In this document: in pieces, positions 1 through 6,545 of the stretch
Layout of the letters: each line of letters opens with the position of its first letter
Position numbering within the stretch: the stretch's first letter is position 1
DNA from: Bryobacterales bacterium
GTDB lineage: Bacteria; Acidobacteriota; Terriglobia; Bryobacterales; Bryobacteraceae
DNA: 9,981 bases
Assembly: GCA_009697495.1 (NCBI GenBank)
Contig: SHUN01000067.1
Coordinates: forward strand, 1 to 9,981
Direction: 5' to 3'
Made by a program: the position numbers and the translations under genes
Notes under the pieces: model-generated
The model's database searches: none
The model's input: only the letters and a program-made list of their open reading frames with translations
Told to the model about the DNA's origin: nothing

Positions 1-2004
1 CCAATCCTTGTTGAACCAGCCGGAGTTGGACCGTGAGATGACGAAGTTGTCGATATTGGCGACGGAGTTGACATTGGAAATCTTGTCGAAGACGCCCTGG
101 AGAGAGTCGCGTTCATTGGGCGGGCCGTAGTATTCCCAACGGAGGCCGAGATTTAGGGTGAGATTGCGCCGGATCTTGAAGTCGTCCTGGAAGAAGAGGC
201 CGAGATCGCGGAAGACGGTATTGCGGACGCGAGGGGCACCGGCTTCCTGGAATGCCTGGAGGTCACTGTAGTAAGTCTGGGTGATGTCGCCGACGCGGCC
301 GAGAACGTCGTTGAAGAGGCCGTCGAAGACCTGGCGCTGGGCGCTGGTTAGCGTTTGCGGGCCGAAGGTGGCGGGGACGTTGTTGCCGGGCGCGGTGCGG
401 CTGAGGCTGACGTTGGGGTAGACGCCGCCGAAGTTGTAGCCGTACTGGAGGACGCGGCGAAAGTTGAAACCGCCTTTGAAGGTGTGTTTGCCGCGGAGGA
501 GAGTCAGGTTGTCGGTAAGGTCAATGACCGGGGAGTTGCGGCCTTGGCCTAGGCCGCTGTTTATGGGGTCGGTATAGAGATTAGAGATAACGGCGATGCC
601 ACCCGTGCGGTACGGGCGGATAAAGTCAGCCGTGGCACTTTGGTAGCCGATGCGGAATTCATTGATGACTGACGGGCTGATCGTCCAATCGCTGCCGATG
701 CCGTAGCCCCAGCGGGCACCGCCCTGAGCGCCATCGGGGAGGCCGGGATAGCGCTGTTCGGCGCTGTTGAGAGAGTCAATGGACTGGTTCCACTGGCGGC
801 TGTAGCGGACGAAGAGCCGGTGGTTCTGGGTCAAGTTGTAATCGACTTTGGCGGTACCCTGTTCTTCGCGAGAAGGGGCGGGAACGTTGAAGCGGAAGGC
901 GGCGGTGTTGAAGCCGTCGCCGACGTCGGTGTTGTTGGGCGCGGGCATCATGGCCATAAGGTCGCGCATCTTGGGGTCAATGCCGCGGCCAATCGGATCG
1001 GCGGCGGGAATGTTGAAGGAGCCGCCCGGCCAGCGAAAAATACCGAGTCTGGCTTCCGGAGTGAGAACGGTGCGGTTGCGAGTGACGCCTTGCGTGGTGC
1101 GCCGGCCCTGGTAGTTGGTGTAGAAGAACAGCTTGTCCTTGATGACGCGGCCGCCGAGTGAGCCTTCGTAGAGGTTCTGGATGAAGACGGGGCGAGCGGT
1201 CCGGCTGGCGTTGTTGAAGTACGGATTGGCGTTGAAGACGGTGTTACGAAGGTAGTTGCCGAAGCTACCGTGAAATTGATTGGAGCCGGAGCGAGTGACC
1301 ATTTCCACCTGGCCGCCCGCGTTGCGGCCGTATTCCGCTTTGCCGCCGTTGAGGATGATGCGCACCTCTTCGACGGAGTCTGTGTTGACGGAAGTCATAG
1401 AGAGGCCGAGGCGGGGGACGACGGCGTCATTGGCGTCGATGCCGTCGAGCCGTGTGTTGTTGGAGCCTTGGCGGGCGCCATTGATGCGGGAAAAGGATGG
1501 GTCGCCGGGATCGATGGAGACGCCGGTGGACATAGCGACAAAGGAGAGCGGGTTACGACCGAGGGCGGGCAGCGTGTCGATGGCCTTCATGTTGATCGTG
1601 CGGGCCATGGTGGCGTCGGCGGTGTTGACGACGGCGGCGTTGGCTTCAACGGTAATGGACTCGGTTACTGCGCCCACTTCAAGGGTGATGTTTTGGCGCA
1701 GCGTCTGGGATGCGTTTAGTTCGAGGCCGGAGACGACGGCCTTACGAAAGCCGGCGGCCTCGACGTTGATTTCATATTCGCTGGGCGGGAGGGAGGCGAA
1801 GAGGGCGATGCCCGTTGCGTCGGTGGACAGGATGCCACCTATCGGAGCCTGCTTGCGTAAGTCGCGAAGACTGACTTTGGCGCCAGCGACCATGGCCGAA
1901 CTTCCATCTTGGACAACGATTTCCAGGCGGCCGTTCAGAACCTGCGCCGAAGCGGGGGTCATCAGGCAAAACAGTAGCATTGCTGACCCAGCGAATTGTT
2001 TCAT
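1..2004 (-). CDS. Oar-like TonB-dependent outer-membrane receptor, 3' part cut off by the window edge
   Basis: The minus-strand frame is open from an ATG at 2004-2002 to base 1, giving 668 codons without a stop or frameshift. Residues 1-20 form a signal peptide ending ASA before Q21. Residues about 22-110 look like a carboxypeptidase-regulatory-type beta-sandwich (TDATGIALFASLPPSEYEI, then a GF segment). A plug domain follows, with the family hallmarks TLPALGRNP near 145-152, NGARQGSNNTRLDGID at 175-190 and GGKAEYGRNAGGQ at 220-232. Barrel-strand motifs such as FFYTNYQGRR and RWEYYGPP come later. Family members are about 1000-1200 aa, so the rest of the barrel lies beyond base 1. The substrate cannot be read from the sequence; Oar-like proteins are outer-membrane transporters or adhesion-related proteins. 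Its own ribosome-binding site and a 67-bp gap suggest expression separate from tdk. The family call is firm; the function is not. Confidence 0.93.
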   Translation of the reverse strand, partial: MKQFAGSAMLLFCLMTPASAQVLNGRLEIVVQDGSSAMVAGAKVSLRDLRKQAPIGGILSTDATGIALFASLPPSEYEINVEAAGFRKAVVSGLELNASQTLRQNITLEVGAVTESITVEANAAVVNTADATMARTINMKAIDTLPALGRNPLSFVAMSTGVSIDPGDPSFSRINGARQGSNNTRLDGIDANDAVVPRLGLSMTSVNTDSVEEVRIILNGGKAEYGRNAGGQVEMVTRSGSNQFHGSFGNYLRNTVFNANPYFNNASRTARPVFIQNLYEGSLGGRVIKDKLFFYTNYQGRRTTQGVTRNRTVLTPEARLGIFRWPGGSFNIPAADPIGRGIDPKMRDLMAMMPAPNNTDVGDGFNTAAFRFNVPAPSREEQGTAKVDYNLTQNHRLFVRYSRQWNQSIDSLNSAEQRYPGLPDGAQGGARWGYGIGSDWTISPSVINEFRIGYQSATADFIRPYRTGGIAVISNLYTDPINSGLGQGRNSPVIDLTDNLTLLRGKHTFKGGFNFRRVLQYGYNFGGVYPNVSLSRTAPGNNVPATFGPQTLTSAQRQVFDGLFNDVLGRVGDITQTYYSDLQAFQEAGAPRVRNTVFRDLGLFFQDDFKIRRNLTLNLGLRWEYYGPPNERDSLQGVFDKISNVNSVANIDNFVISRSNSGWFNKDW

Positions 2005-2012
2005 TGGAGTAA

Positions 2013-2020
2013 CCTTTCCC
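2013..2020 (-). promoter_or_regulatory. Ribosome-binding site of the TonB-dependent receptor
   Basis: Read on the minus strand this is GGGAAAGG, 8 nt before the ATG at 2004. It is one of the better Shine-Dalgarno matches in the window and supports that start, which also places the signal peptide at the N-terminus. Confidence 0.6.
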
Positions 2021-2039
2021 AAAGGACCTAAATTAACTC

Positions 2040-2045
2040 ATCATA
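2040..2045 (-). promoter_or_regulatory. Possible -10 box for the TonB-dependent receptor
   Basis: Minus-strand TATGAT lies 35 nt upstream of the receptor ATG, in the AT-richer gap after tdk. No good -35 hexamer is seen 16-18 nt further upstream, so this is a weak candidate and read-through from tdk is not excluded. Confidence 0.22.
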
Positions 2046-2071
2046 CATAGATTCGGAACGCCTTTGTGATG

Positions 2072-2680
2072 CTATGCTTCGGTGCGGCCGGGGCGGGCGA
2101 ATTCCAGATACTCCTGTTTGGGGATGCCGGGCTCAAAACAGCGGCGGCAACGGGCCTCATACATCCCGGCGGCGCCGACGACGATGAGGTCCTCGCTTTC
2201 AAAGAGGCGTTGCGTGTGCTTGGCGGGGTTGCCGCAGCGCATGCAGATGGCGAGGGTTTTGGTGATGGATTCGGCCAGCGCCAGCAGTTCGGGAATTGGC
2301 GGGAAGGGGCGGCCGAGGTAGTCGGTGTCGAGTCCCGCGATTAACACCTGCTTGCCGCTGTCGGCGAGTTGCTGGGCGATTTCAATGAGATGCGGGCCGA
2401 GGAAATTGGCTTCGTCGAAGCCGATGACCTGGGTTCGCCAGTCGAGGAGGGTGAGAACTTCGCGGGCGTCCTTAACGACTTGTGAGGACATGCGGGTATC
2501 GGCATGGGAGACGATTTCGTCGGGCGAATAGCGGTCGTCGAGAACCGGTTTGAAGACCTGGACACGTTTGCGCGCGATCTTGGCCCGGCGAAGGCGGCGA
2601 ATGAGCTCTTCGCTCTTCCCGGAGAACATCGGCCCGCAAACGACTTCAATCCAGCCGAGGTTGCCTGTCACAATATCCAT
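2072..2680 (-). CDS. tdk: Thymidine kinase
   Basis: This 202-aa protein has the length and motifs of type II (TK1-like) bacterial thymidine kinases, which phosphorylate thymidine to dTMP with ATP in the pyrimidine salvage pathway. The P-loop GPMFSGKS is at residues 16-23. The GFDEANF segment at 87-93 carries D89 and E90, with E90 at the usual catalytic-base position (most homologues read DEAQF). GLDTDYLGRPF at 116-126 is a family motif. The structural zinc site is intact: C146/C149 and C178/C181. The lasso and substrate loop is VGAAGMYEARC near 168-178. Start choice: the ATG at 2680 has AAAGGG only 2 nt before it on the minus strand; a GTG at codon 4 is an alternative that keeps the conserved GNLGWIEV start. 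The methyltransferase gene diverges from it 11 bp away. Confidence 0.96.
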   Translation of the reverse strand: MDIVTGNLGWIEVVCGPMFSGKSEELIRRLRRAKIARKRVQVFKPVLDDRYSPDEIVSHADTRMSSQVVKDAREVLTLLDWRTQVIGFDEANFLGPHLIEIAQQLADSGKQVLIAGLDTDYLGRPFPPIPELLALAESITKTLAICMRCGNPAKHTQRLFESEDLIVVGAAGMYEARCRRCFEPGIPKQEYLEFARPGRTEA

Positions 2681-2691
2681 AGCCCTTTATC

Positions 2692-3336
2692 ATGGCACGC
2701 ACACTGGAACTGGAACTGATGGACGACGCCCCGGACACGGATGTTGCGGCGAGTCTGCGGGACCTGTCGCGGATCAACCGCTGGCTGGGCGGGAACCGAA
2801 CGCTGACAGGGCTGCTGGACCCGTATTTGCGCCGGAATCCGCGGGCGCTGATTCTGGATGTTGGCGCGGCGAATGGCGAGACGCTGCGGTGGCTTGCCGT
2901 CCGATATCCGCAGGCGCGGATGGTGGCGTTGGACCGGGCGGAGCGGCTGCTGCGGATGGGCGCGGGCGACCGCGTGGCGGCCGATGTCTTTGCGTGGCCG
3001 GTGCGGGCGCGGAGTGTCGACATCGTGATCTGCAGTTTATTTCTGCATCATTTCGACGACGGCGGGGTGCGGCGAATATTGGCGAATTTTGAGGAAGCGG
3101 CGCGGGAAGCGGTGATCGCGGTGGATCTGCACCGGCATCCGTTGGCGCGCGGATTTCTGCCGGCGACGCGGTTCGCCGCAGGGTGGCATCCGATGACGGT
3201 TCACGACGGGGTGATTAGCGTGAAGGCCGCGTTCACGCCGGAGGAGTTGCGGGCGTTGGCGCCGCGGGCGCGCGTTCGATCGCACTGGCCATGGTTTCGA
3301 TTGTCGCTGGAAATTGATGTCAGTCGAGCTCGATGA
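2692..3336 (+). CDS. Class I SAM-dependent methyltransferase
   Basis: The 214-aa protein has a UbiE/Methyltransf_25-like Rossmann fold. Motif I, LILDVGAANGE, is at 53-63; the acidic residue that binds the SAM ribose is D81 in VALDRAE; a pre-motif loop ends in AWPVRARSVD; and VICSLFLHHF at 112-121 is the usual post-motif strand. The N-terminal segment SLRDLSRINRWLGG resembles methyltransferases I associate with small lipid or polyketide (type III PKS) loci, but no such partners are present here, so the substrate is unknown. No clear Shine-Dalgarno precedes the ATG at 2692. An in-frame ATG at 2719, with GGAAC 8 nt before it, is a reasonable alternative start giving 205 aa. The 3' end overlaps the convergent PhzF-family gene by 17 nt. 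Confidence 0.88.
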   Translation: MARTLELELMDDAPDTDVAASLRDLSRINRWLGGNRTLTGLLDPYLRRNPRALILDVGAANGETLRWLAVRYPQARMVALDRAERLLRMGAGDRVAADVFAWPVRARSVDIVICSLFLHHFDDGGVRRILANFEEAAREAVIAVDLHRHPLARGFLPATRFAAGWHPMTVHDGVISVKAAFTPEELRALAPRARVRSHWPWFRLSLEIDVSRAR

Positions 3337-4102
3337 AGCCGGTTAGATAGAGTGCGCCGTGGCCGCTGATGCGAACGCGATCGTCGCGATCTTCGCACCA
3401 AAGCTCGCCGCCTCGGGGGGAAATCTGGCGGGCGAAGAGGCTGGTTTTGCCAAGGCGCGCGGCCCAGTACGGCGTGAGGGTGCAGTGCGAAGAGCCGGTG
3501 ACGGGATCCTCATCGATGCCCTGCGCGGGCGCGAAGAAACGGGAGACGAAGTCGCAATCGTCGCCGGGGGCGGTGGCGATGAAGCCAAAGGTTGGCAGGG
3601 CCTTTAGGGCTTCCCTATTTGGCCGGAGTGCCAGGACATCGGCGGCGGATGCGAAGACGCACATGGTATCGCGGGCGGTGAGAATGAACTGGGGCGGGGC
3701 ACCGAACGCCTGGGTGATGGCGTCGTTGGCGGCCTGTTCAACGCCGGGGCGACTAGGGAAGTCGAGCGTGTATAGGTCGCCCGAACGCGATACAGTGAGC
3801 GGGCCGGAGCGGCTTTGAAATGTGACTTGATCGCCGCCGAAACCGAGGCAATCCATCAAAACAAGAGCCGCGGCAAGAGTGGCGTGGCCGCAAAGATCGA
3901 CTTCGACGGCGGGGGTGAACCAACGCAGGCGGTAGCCGTCGGGTTCGGCGACGAAAAAGGCGGTTTCGGCGAGATTGTTTTCGGCGGCGATGTCGAGCAG
4001 CGTCTGGTCTGGGAGCCACTTTGGGAGCGGAATGATGGCGGCGGGATTACCGGCGAAGCGACGTTTTGTAAATGCGTCGATTTGATATAGGGGAAATCTC
4101 AT
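3320..4102 (-). CDS. PhzF-family isomerase (YddE/YHI9-like)
   Basis: This 260-aa protein has the two-lobed diaminopimelate-epimerase-like fold of the PhzF family. Visible hallmarks are YQIDAFT..RFAGNPAA at the N-terminus, the catalytic glutamate E46 in NNLAETAFF, DLCGHAT at 69-75 and DEDPVTGSSHC at 197-207 with the conserved D199. PhzF itself isomerises trans-2,3-dihydro-3-hydroxyanthranilate in phenazine synthesis, but most family members are stand-alone proteins of unknown substrate. No other phenazine genes are here, so a phenazine role is not supported. It starts 4 nt after the stop of the upstream small gene, which suggests one minus-strand transcript with the two unknown proteins. Its 3' end overlaps the methyltransferase convergently by 17 nt. 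Confidence 0.93.
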   Translation of the reverse strand: MRFPLYQIDAFTKRRFAGNPAAIIPLPKWLPDQTLLDIAAENNLAETAFFVAEPDGYRLRWFTPAVEVDLCGHATLAAALVLMDCLGFGGDQVTFQSRSGPLTVSRSGDLYTLDFPSRPGVEQAANDAITQAFGAPPQFILTARDTMCVFASAADVLALRPNREALKALPTFGFIATAPGDDCDFVSRFFAPAQGIDEDPVTGSSHCTLTPYWAARLGKTSLFARQISPRGGELWCEDRDDRVRISGHGALYLTGFIELD

Positions 4103-4106
4103 CCCA

Positions 4107-4475
4107 CTACTGTACGTGGGCGCGGAGGGGTTCGTGAAGTACCAATTGATCGAAAATCGCCAGTACCTGTTTGCGGTAGTGATAGAGCTGCTTCAGGCTG
4201 TCGCGAAAAAGTTCATCGTCATATTGATGGCCATGGAGCCATTTTTTCAACAGTTCCATTGGGACGTCAATGTCGCGACGCAGCGACTCCACATTATGGC
4301 CGCGCAGGAAAAGGCCGTAGAACATGGCGGCTTCACGCCTCGGCGCGAGCGGATCGGAGAGGTCCCGATTGGCACTGAGGAATTCCAGCGGTGGTGTAGG
4401 TTCGGCGCGTTGCACGGCAGGTACGAAACCACGAGTATAAACGGACGGGCGTCCGGGGATCAACAAGTTTTTCAC
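4107..4475 (-). CDS. Unrecognised protein with an HTH-like C-terminal segment
   Basis: I do not recognise this family. I place the start at a GTG (4475-4473) that overlaps the TGA stop of the upstream gene as GTGA, giving 122 aa. A longer version from an ATG at 4547 would add 24 residues that only mirror the upstream gene's conserved-looking C-terminus in another frame. The N-terminal 45 or so residues are proline-rich and probably extended. The rest is likely helical. The stretch LRRDIDVPMELLKKWLHG followed by a charged helix resembles a helix-turn-helix, so DNA binding is possible but unproven. No signal peptide or membrane segment is seen, so it should be cytoplasmic. It sits 4 nt before the PhzF-family gene and is likely co-translated with its upstream partner. 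Confidence 0.72.
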   Translation of the reverse strand: MKNLLIPGRPSVYTRGFVPAVQRAEPTPPLEFLSANRDLSDPLAPRREAAMFYGLFLRGHNVESLRRDIDVPMELLKKWLHGHQYDDELFRDSLKQLYHYRKQVLAIFDQLVLHEPLRAHVQ

Positions 4476-4909
4476 TTGAGGATTTTTTCGCGCATCGGAA
4501 CCCAGAGCCGGAAGACAAGCGGGTTTTCGAGCCAAGTGCGCATCCACGCGGCCATTTCGGCTTTCGCAGCGCGCTTTTCCGGGGCGACACGTTGGTTCAT
4601 CGCAGCGAGCTTGGCGTGATTCTTGGCTGTGATTACGATTCGGCGCGTGAGGCGGCGCGTATCGGCGTTGCCCTTTTCGTACGAATCGGCGAGGGCTAGA
4701 AGGGATTCGCGGAGCGTGGCGAAAGTGTCCTGATTGACGCCGGCGACGAGGGTATGGAGTTTGGTTTCGGTTAAACGGAGGCGGTGGCGGAGGTTGGATT
4801 CGGCGATGGGGGCGAGCAGTTGGAGCAGTTCATCGAAGTGGATCAACCCGACTTCGGCGGGGGCTTGTTCGCGCAGCCAGGCAACGAGCGTGTCTTGTTT
4901 GGAGGGCAT
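4472..4909 (-). CDS. Unrecognised all-helical basic protein
   Basis: I do not recognise this family. The predicted 145-aa product (from the ATG at 4909-4907, MPSKQDTLVAWLREQ) appears all-helical, soluble and rich in Leu, Arg and Lys, with a basic central segment (TRRLTRRIVITAKNHAK) that could contact nucleic acid. The frame stays open upstream to 5002, but that extension would be encoded by the intergenic repeat (it reads as repeats of PSRDRG and PRPWYRA), so I reject it. Only a weak ribosome-binding site is seen. Its TGA overlaps the GTG of the next gene, so translational coupling is likely, and the two products may act together. The repeat element begins 25 nt upstream of the start and could affect its expression. 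Confidence 0.7.
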   Translation of the reverse strand: MPSKQDTLVAWLREQAPAEVGLIHFDELLQLLAPIAESNLRHRLRLTETKLHTLVAGVNQDTFATLRESLLALADSYEKGNADTRRLTRRIVITAKNHAKLAAMNQRVAPEKRAAKAEMAAWMRTWLENPLVFRLWVPMREKILK

Positions 4910-4933
4910 CTTAACTGTGTCAGTTCCGGAAGT

Positions 4934-5087
4934 CCGCTCCCTTACGGTCGCGGCTCGGTACCACGGTCGCGGCTCGGTACCACGGTCGCGGCTCGGTACC
5001 ACGGTCGCGGCTCGGCACCACGGTCGCGGCTTGGCACCACGGTCGCGGCTCGGTACCGCATTCCGAGCCGCGACCGTAAGGGAGCGG
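4934..5087. repeat. Intergenic palindromic element with perfect 25-bp inverted arms
   Basis: The left arm at 4934-4958 and the right arm at 5063-5087 are exact reverse complements over 25 bp and stop matching on both sides. The core is GCTCCCTTACGGTCGCGGCT. Between them lies a tandem array whose last unit pairs with the right arm to leave a 9-nt loop (TACCGCATT). The whole element fills most of the 205-bp gap between mltG and the small helical gene. It resembles REP/MITE-type palindromes dispersed in GC-rich bacterial genomes. No target-site duplication is evident. The hairpin has no T-tract, so it is not a typical intrinsic terminator, though it could still stabilise or attenuate the transcript. 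Confidence 0.9.
4946..5059. repeat. Six tandem 19-bp units inside the palindromic element
   Basis: The unit GGTCGCGGCTCGGTACCAC is repeated head to tail. Units 1-3 (starting at 4946, 4965 and 4984) are identical. Unit 4 (5003) has one T-to-C change, unit 5 (5022) has that change plus one C-to-T, and unit 6 (5041) differs at one base near its end. Each unit includes part of the inverted arm. The 19-bp period is not a multiple of three, so any reading frame through it changes phase each unit, which argues against coding. Confidence 0.93.
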
Positions 5088-5114
5088 TTGCGACAGTCAT
5101 GTCATTACAGGCAT

Positions 5115-6092
5115 CTAAGCACCGCGGCCGCGACGCCAGGCGATGACGGACCGCGCGTGTTCGGCGTAGGTTTTGGAGAAGTTATGACGGCCGGTGCCAT
5201 CGCCCTTGGCGACGAAGAAAAGATAGTCCGAAGCGGCCGGGTGGAGCGCGGCGGAGAGCGCGGCGCGGCCGGGATTGGCGATGGGTCCGGGCGGCAGGCC
5301 GGCCACGGCGTAGGTGTTGTAGGGGTGAAGGCGCTGGAGATCGGACTTGTAAATTTTCCCGCGCCAAATGCCTTCCAGCATGGCGGAGTAGATGGTGGTG
5401 GGATCGGCCTCCAGCTTCATTCCCAATTGCAGGCGATTGCGATAGACGGCGGCGACAACGGCGCGCTCTTCGGGTGCGCCGGTTTCCTTCTCCACCAGCG
5501 AGGCCAGCGTGACGGCGGCGAGCGCGTTTGGCCCGCCGTCGGCTAGTTTCCATTCTTTTCGGAACTGATCAGTTAAGAGGCGGCATAGCACCTCGGCGGT
5601 GGTCTTTCGGGGCACGTAGTACGTGGACGGGAACAGGAAGCCTTCGAGCGACGGGGCGTGCGGCGCGAGGTCGCGGATAAGCGCGGGATTACGCGCGGCG
5701 TTGATGAACGCGATTGCTTTCGCGAAACCGGCTTGTTCGACGGCGCCGGCGATGTCGTAGAGGTTGTAGCCTTCGGGGATGCGCAACTCCACCAGATAGA
5801 CGTCGCCGCGCTTGAGGCGATCGGCCACTTCCCACACGGTGGCCGGTTTGTGGAAGCGGTATTCGCCGGCTTGCCAGCGTTGACCGGGGCGGAGGGCGCG
5901 GGCGGCGAGGAGATGCCAACGCGAAGGGATGACGCCCGCCGCGGCCAGGCGGCTGGCTATTTCCATGGTTCCGGTGCCCTTCGGGAACTCGATGAATTGC
6001 TCGCTGGGGAGGATCTGGCGGTTGAGCGAGAGGCCAATGGAGCCCGCGGCGGCGATTAAGACAACGGCAAGGATGATGAAGATTCGCTTCAT
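5115..6092 (-). CDS. mltG: Endolytic peptidoglycan transglycosylase MltG (YceG-like)
   Basis: The 325-aa protein matches MltG in length and order. It has one N-terminal membrane anchor at about 4-23 with basic K2 and R3 before it, so the bulk is periplasmic. A small LysM-like region (about 31-97) is followed by the YceG catalytic domain. The catalytic glutamate is E201 in ASLVEKETG. Further family motifs are LEGFLFPSTYYV at 149-160, EADPTTIYS, YNTY..GLPPGPIANPG and the C-terminal YLFFVAKGDGTGRHNFSKTYAEH. MltG cuts nascent glycan strands and is thought to terminate their elongation. The ATG overlaps the ruvX stop as ATGA, so it is probably translated by coupling from ruvX; no strong ribosome-binding site of its own is visible. 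The palindromic element lies 27 nt after its stop. Confidence 0.96.
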   Translation of the reverse strand: MKRIFIILAVVLIAAAGSIGLSLNRQILPSEQFIEFPKGTGTMEIASRLAAAGVIPSRWHLLAARALRPGQRWQAGEYRFHKPATVWEVADRLKRGDVYLVELRIPEGYNLYDIAGAVEQAGFAKAIAFINAARNPALIRDLAPHAPSLEGFLFPSTYYVPRKTTAEVLCRLLTDQFRKEWKLADGGPNALAAVTLASLVEKETGAPEERAVVAAVYRNRLQLGMKLEADPTTIYSAMLEGIWRGKIYKSDLQRLHPYNTYAVAGLPPGPIANPGRAALSAALHPAASDYLFFVAKGDGTGRHNFSKTYAEHARSVIAWRRGRGA

Positions 6093-6493
6093 TGGGCGGC
6101 CAGAAAACTGTCGAGAATAATCTGCGCGGCGAGGCGGTCCACGCCGCCATCGCGCTGCGCTTTGCGCCCAGTTTCGCGCAGCATGTGGCCGGCTTCCTGC
6201 GACGTCATTCGCTCATCCCACATCCGGTACGGCACGCCGGAATGTTCGGATAAGCGCGCGGCGAAGGCTTCGGCTTCGACGCTCATTTCACTCGCGGTCC
6301 CGTTCATGTGAATCGGGTTGCCGACGACGAGCAGATGGACGTCTTTGTCCCGGATGATGGCGTGTAGATGCGCCAAGTCCTTGCGGAGGCTGCGGGAGAG
6401 GAGCGTCTCCAGGCTGTGGGCCATCATCCCGAGCGGGTCGCTGATGGCGAGTCCGATCCGTTTCCGCCCATAATCGATGGCTAAAATCCGCAT
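6089..6493 (-). CDS. ruvX: RuvX/YqgF-type Holliday-junction resolvase-like nuclease
   Basis: The 134-aa protein has the RNase H-like fold and usual length of YqgF/RuvX. The acidic site residues are D7 in LAIDYGRKRIGLAISD, E94 in WDERMTS and D119 in DRLAAQIIL; VVGNPIHMNG at 56-65 is the family's conserved loop (usually GLPLxMNG). The family is implicated in Holliday-junction resolution and, in E. coli, in 16S rRNA 5' maturation, so the in vivo role is not settled by sequence. A TAA lies directly before the ATG in frame, so 6493 is the earliest possible start. The gene leads a two-gene unit with mltG, an arrangement seen in many bacteria, and diverges from the PerM-like gene across 52 bp. Confidence 0.96.
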   Translation of the reverse strand: MRILAIDYGRKRIGLAISDPLGMMAHSLETLLSRSLRKDLAHLHAIIRDKDVHLLVVGNPIHMNGTASEMSVEAEAFAARLSEHSGVPYRMWDERMTSQEAGHMLRETGRKAQRDGGVDRLAAQIILDSFLAAQ

Positions 6494-6501
6494 TTACTCT
6501 A

Positions 6502-6507
6502 ATTATA
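6502..6507 (-). promoter_or_regulatory. Consensus -10 box (TATAAT) close to the ruvX start
   Basis: A perfect minus-strand TATAAT ends 8 nt before the ruvX ATG. If used, transcription would begin at or within a base or two of the start codon, giving a leaderless or nearly leaderless mRNA. No good -35 hexamer is seen at standard spacing. A strong GGAGGA (6511-6516) is 17 nt from the ATG, too far for normal initiation. The box could be fortuitous in this AT-rich divergent gap. Confidence 0.4.
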
Positions 6508-6545
6508 GAATCCTCCATGATAAAGTATCGGAATAGCGGGGCAGC

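Noticed and set aside
1280..2050. A 256-codon plus-strand open frame, with others at 820-1161 and 1270-1719, in the left part of the window
   Set aside because: They are antisense to the continuous TonB-dependent receptor frame, which has a signal peptide and family motifs; their products are low-complexity and show no recognisable domain.
2692..4102. A small phenazine or polyketide biosynthetic cluster (methyltransferase plus PhzF-like)
   Set aside because: The genes are convergent, not co-directional, and no PhzA/B/D/E/G, PKS or terpene genes are present; PhzF-like proteins usually occur outside phenazine loci.
4476..4547. Longer start (ATG at 4547) for the second small protein
   Set aside because: It would overlap the upstream gene by 76 nt; the GTG at 4475 gives the common 4-nt stop/start overlap and a product without the odd Cys/Pro-rich lead.
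4910..5002. N-terminal extension of the small helical gene up to an ATG at 5002
   Set aside because: The extra 31 residues are encoded by the 19-bp tandem repeats and spacer, and would depend on repeat number; the ATG at 4909 begins the non-repetitive protein.
4946..5059. CRISPR array
   Set aside because: The units are directly adjacent 19-mers without unique spacers, and no cas genes are nearby.
4934..5087. Rho-independent terminator for mltG
   Set aside because: The stem is strong, but no T-tract follows it on either strand; it is better described as a palindromic repeat.
5182..6150. Long alternative frames rich in Arg (for example 5182-5553 and 5689-6150)
   Set aside because: They are GC-rich shadow frames of mltG, which carries all MltG motifs including the catalytic Glu.
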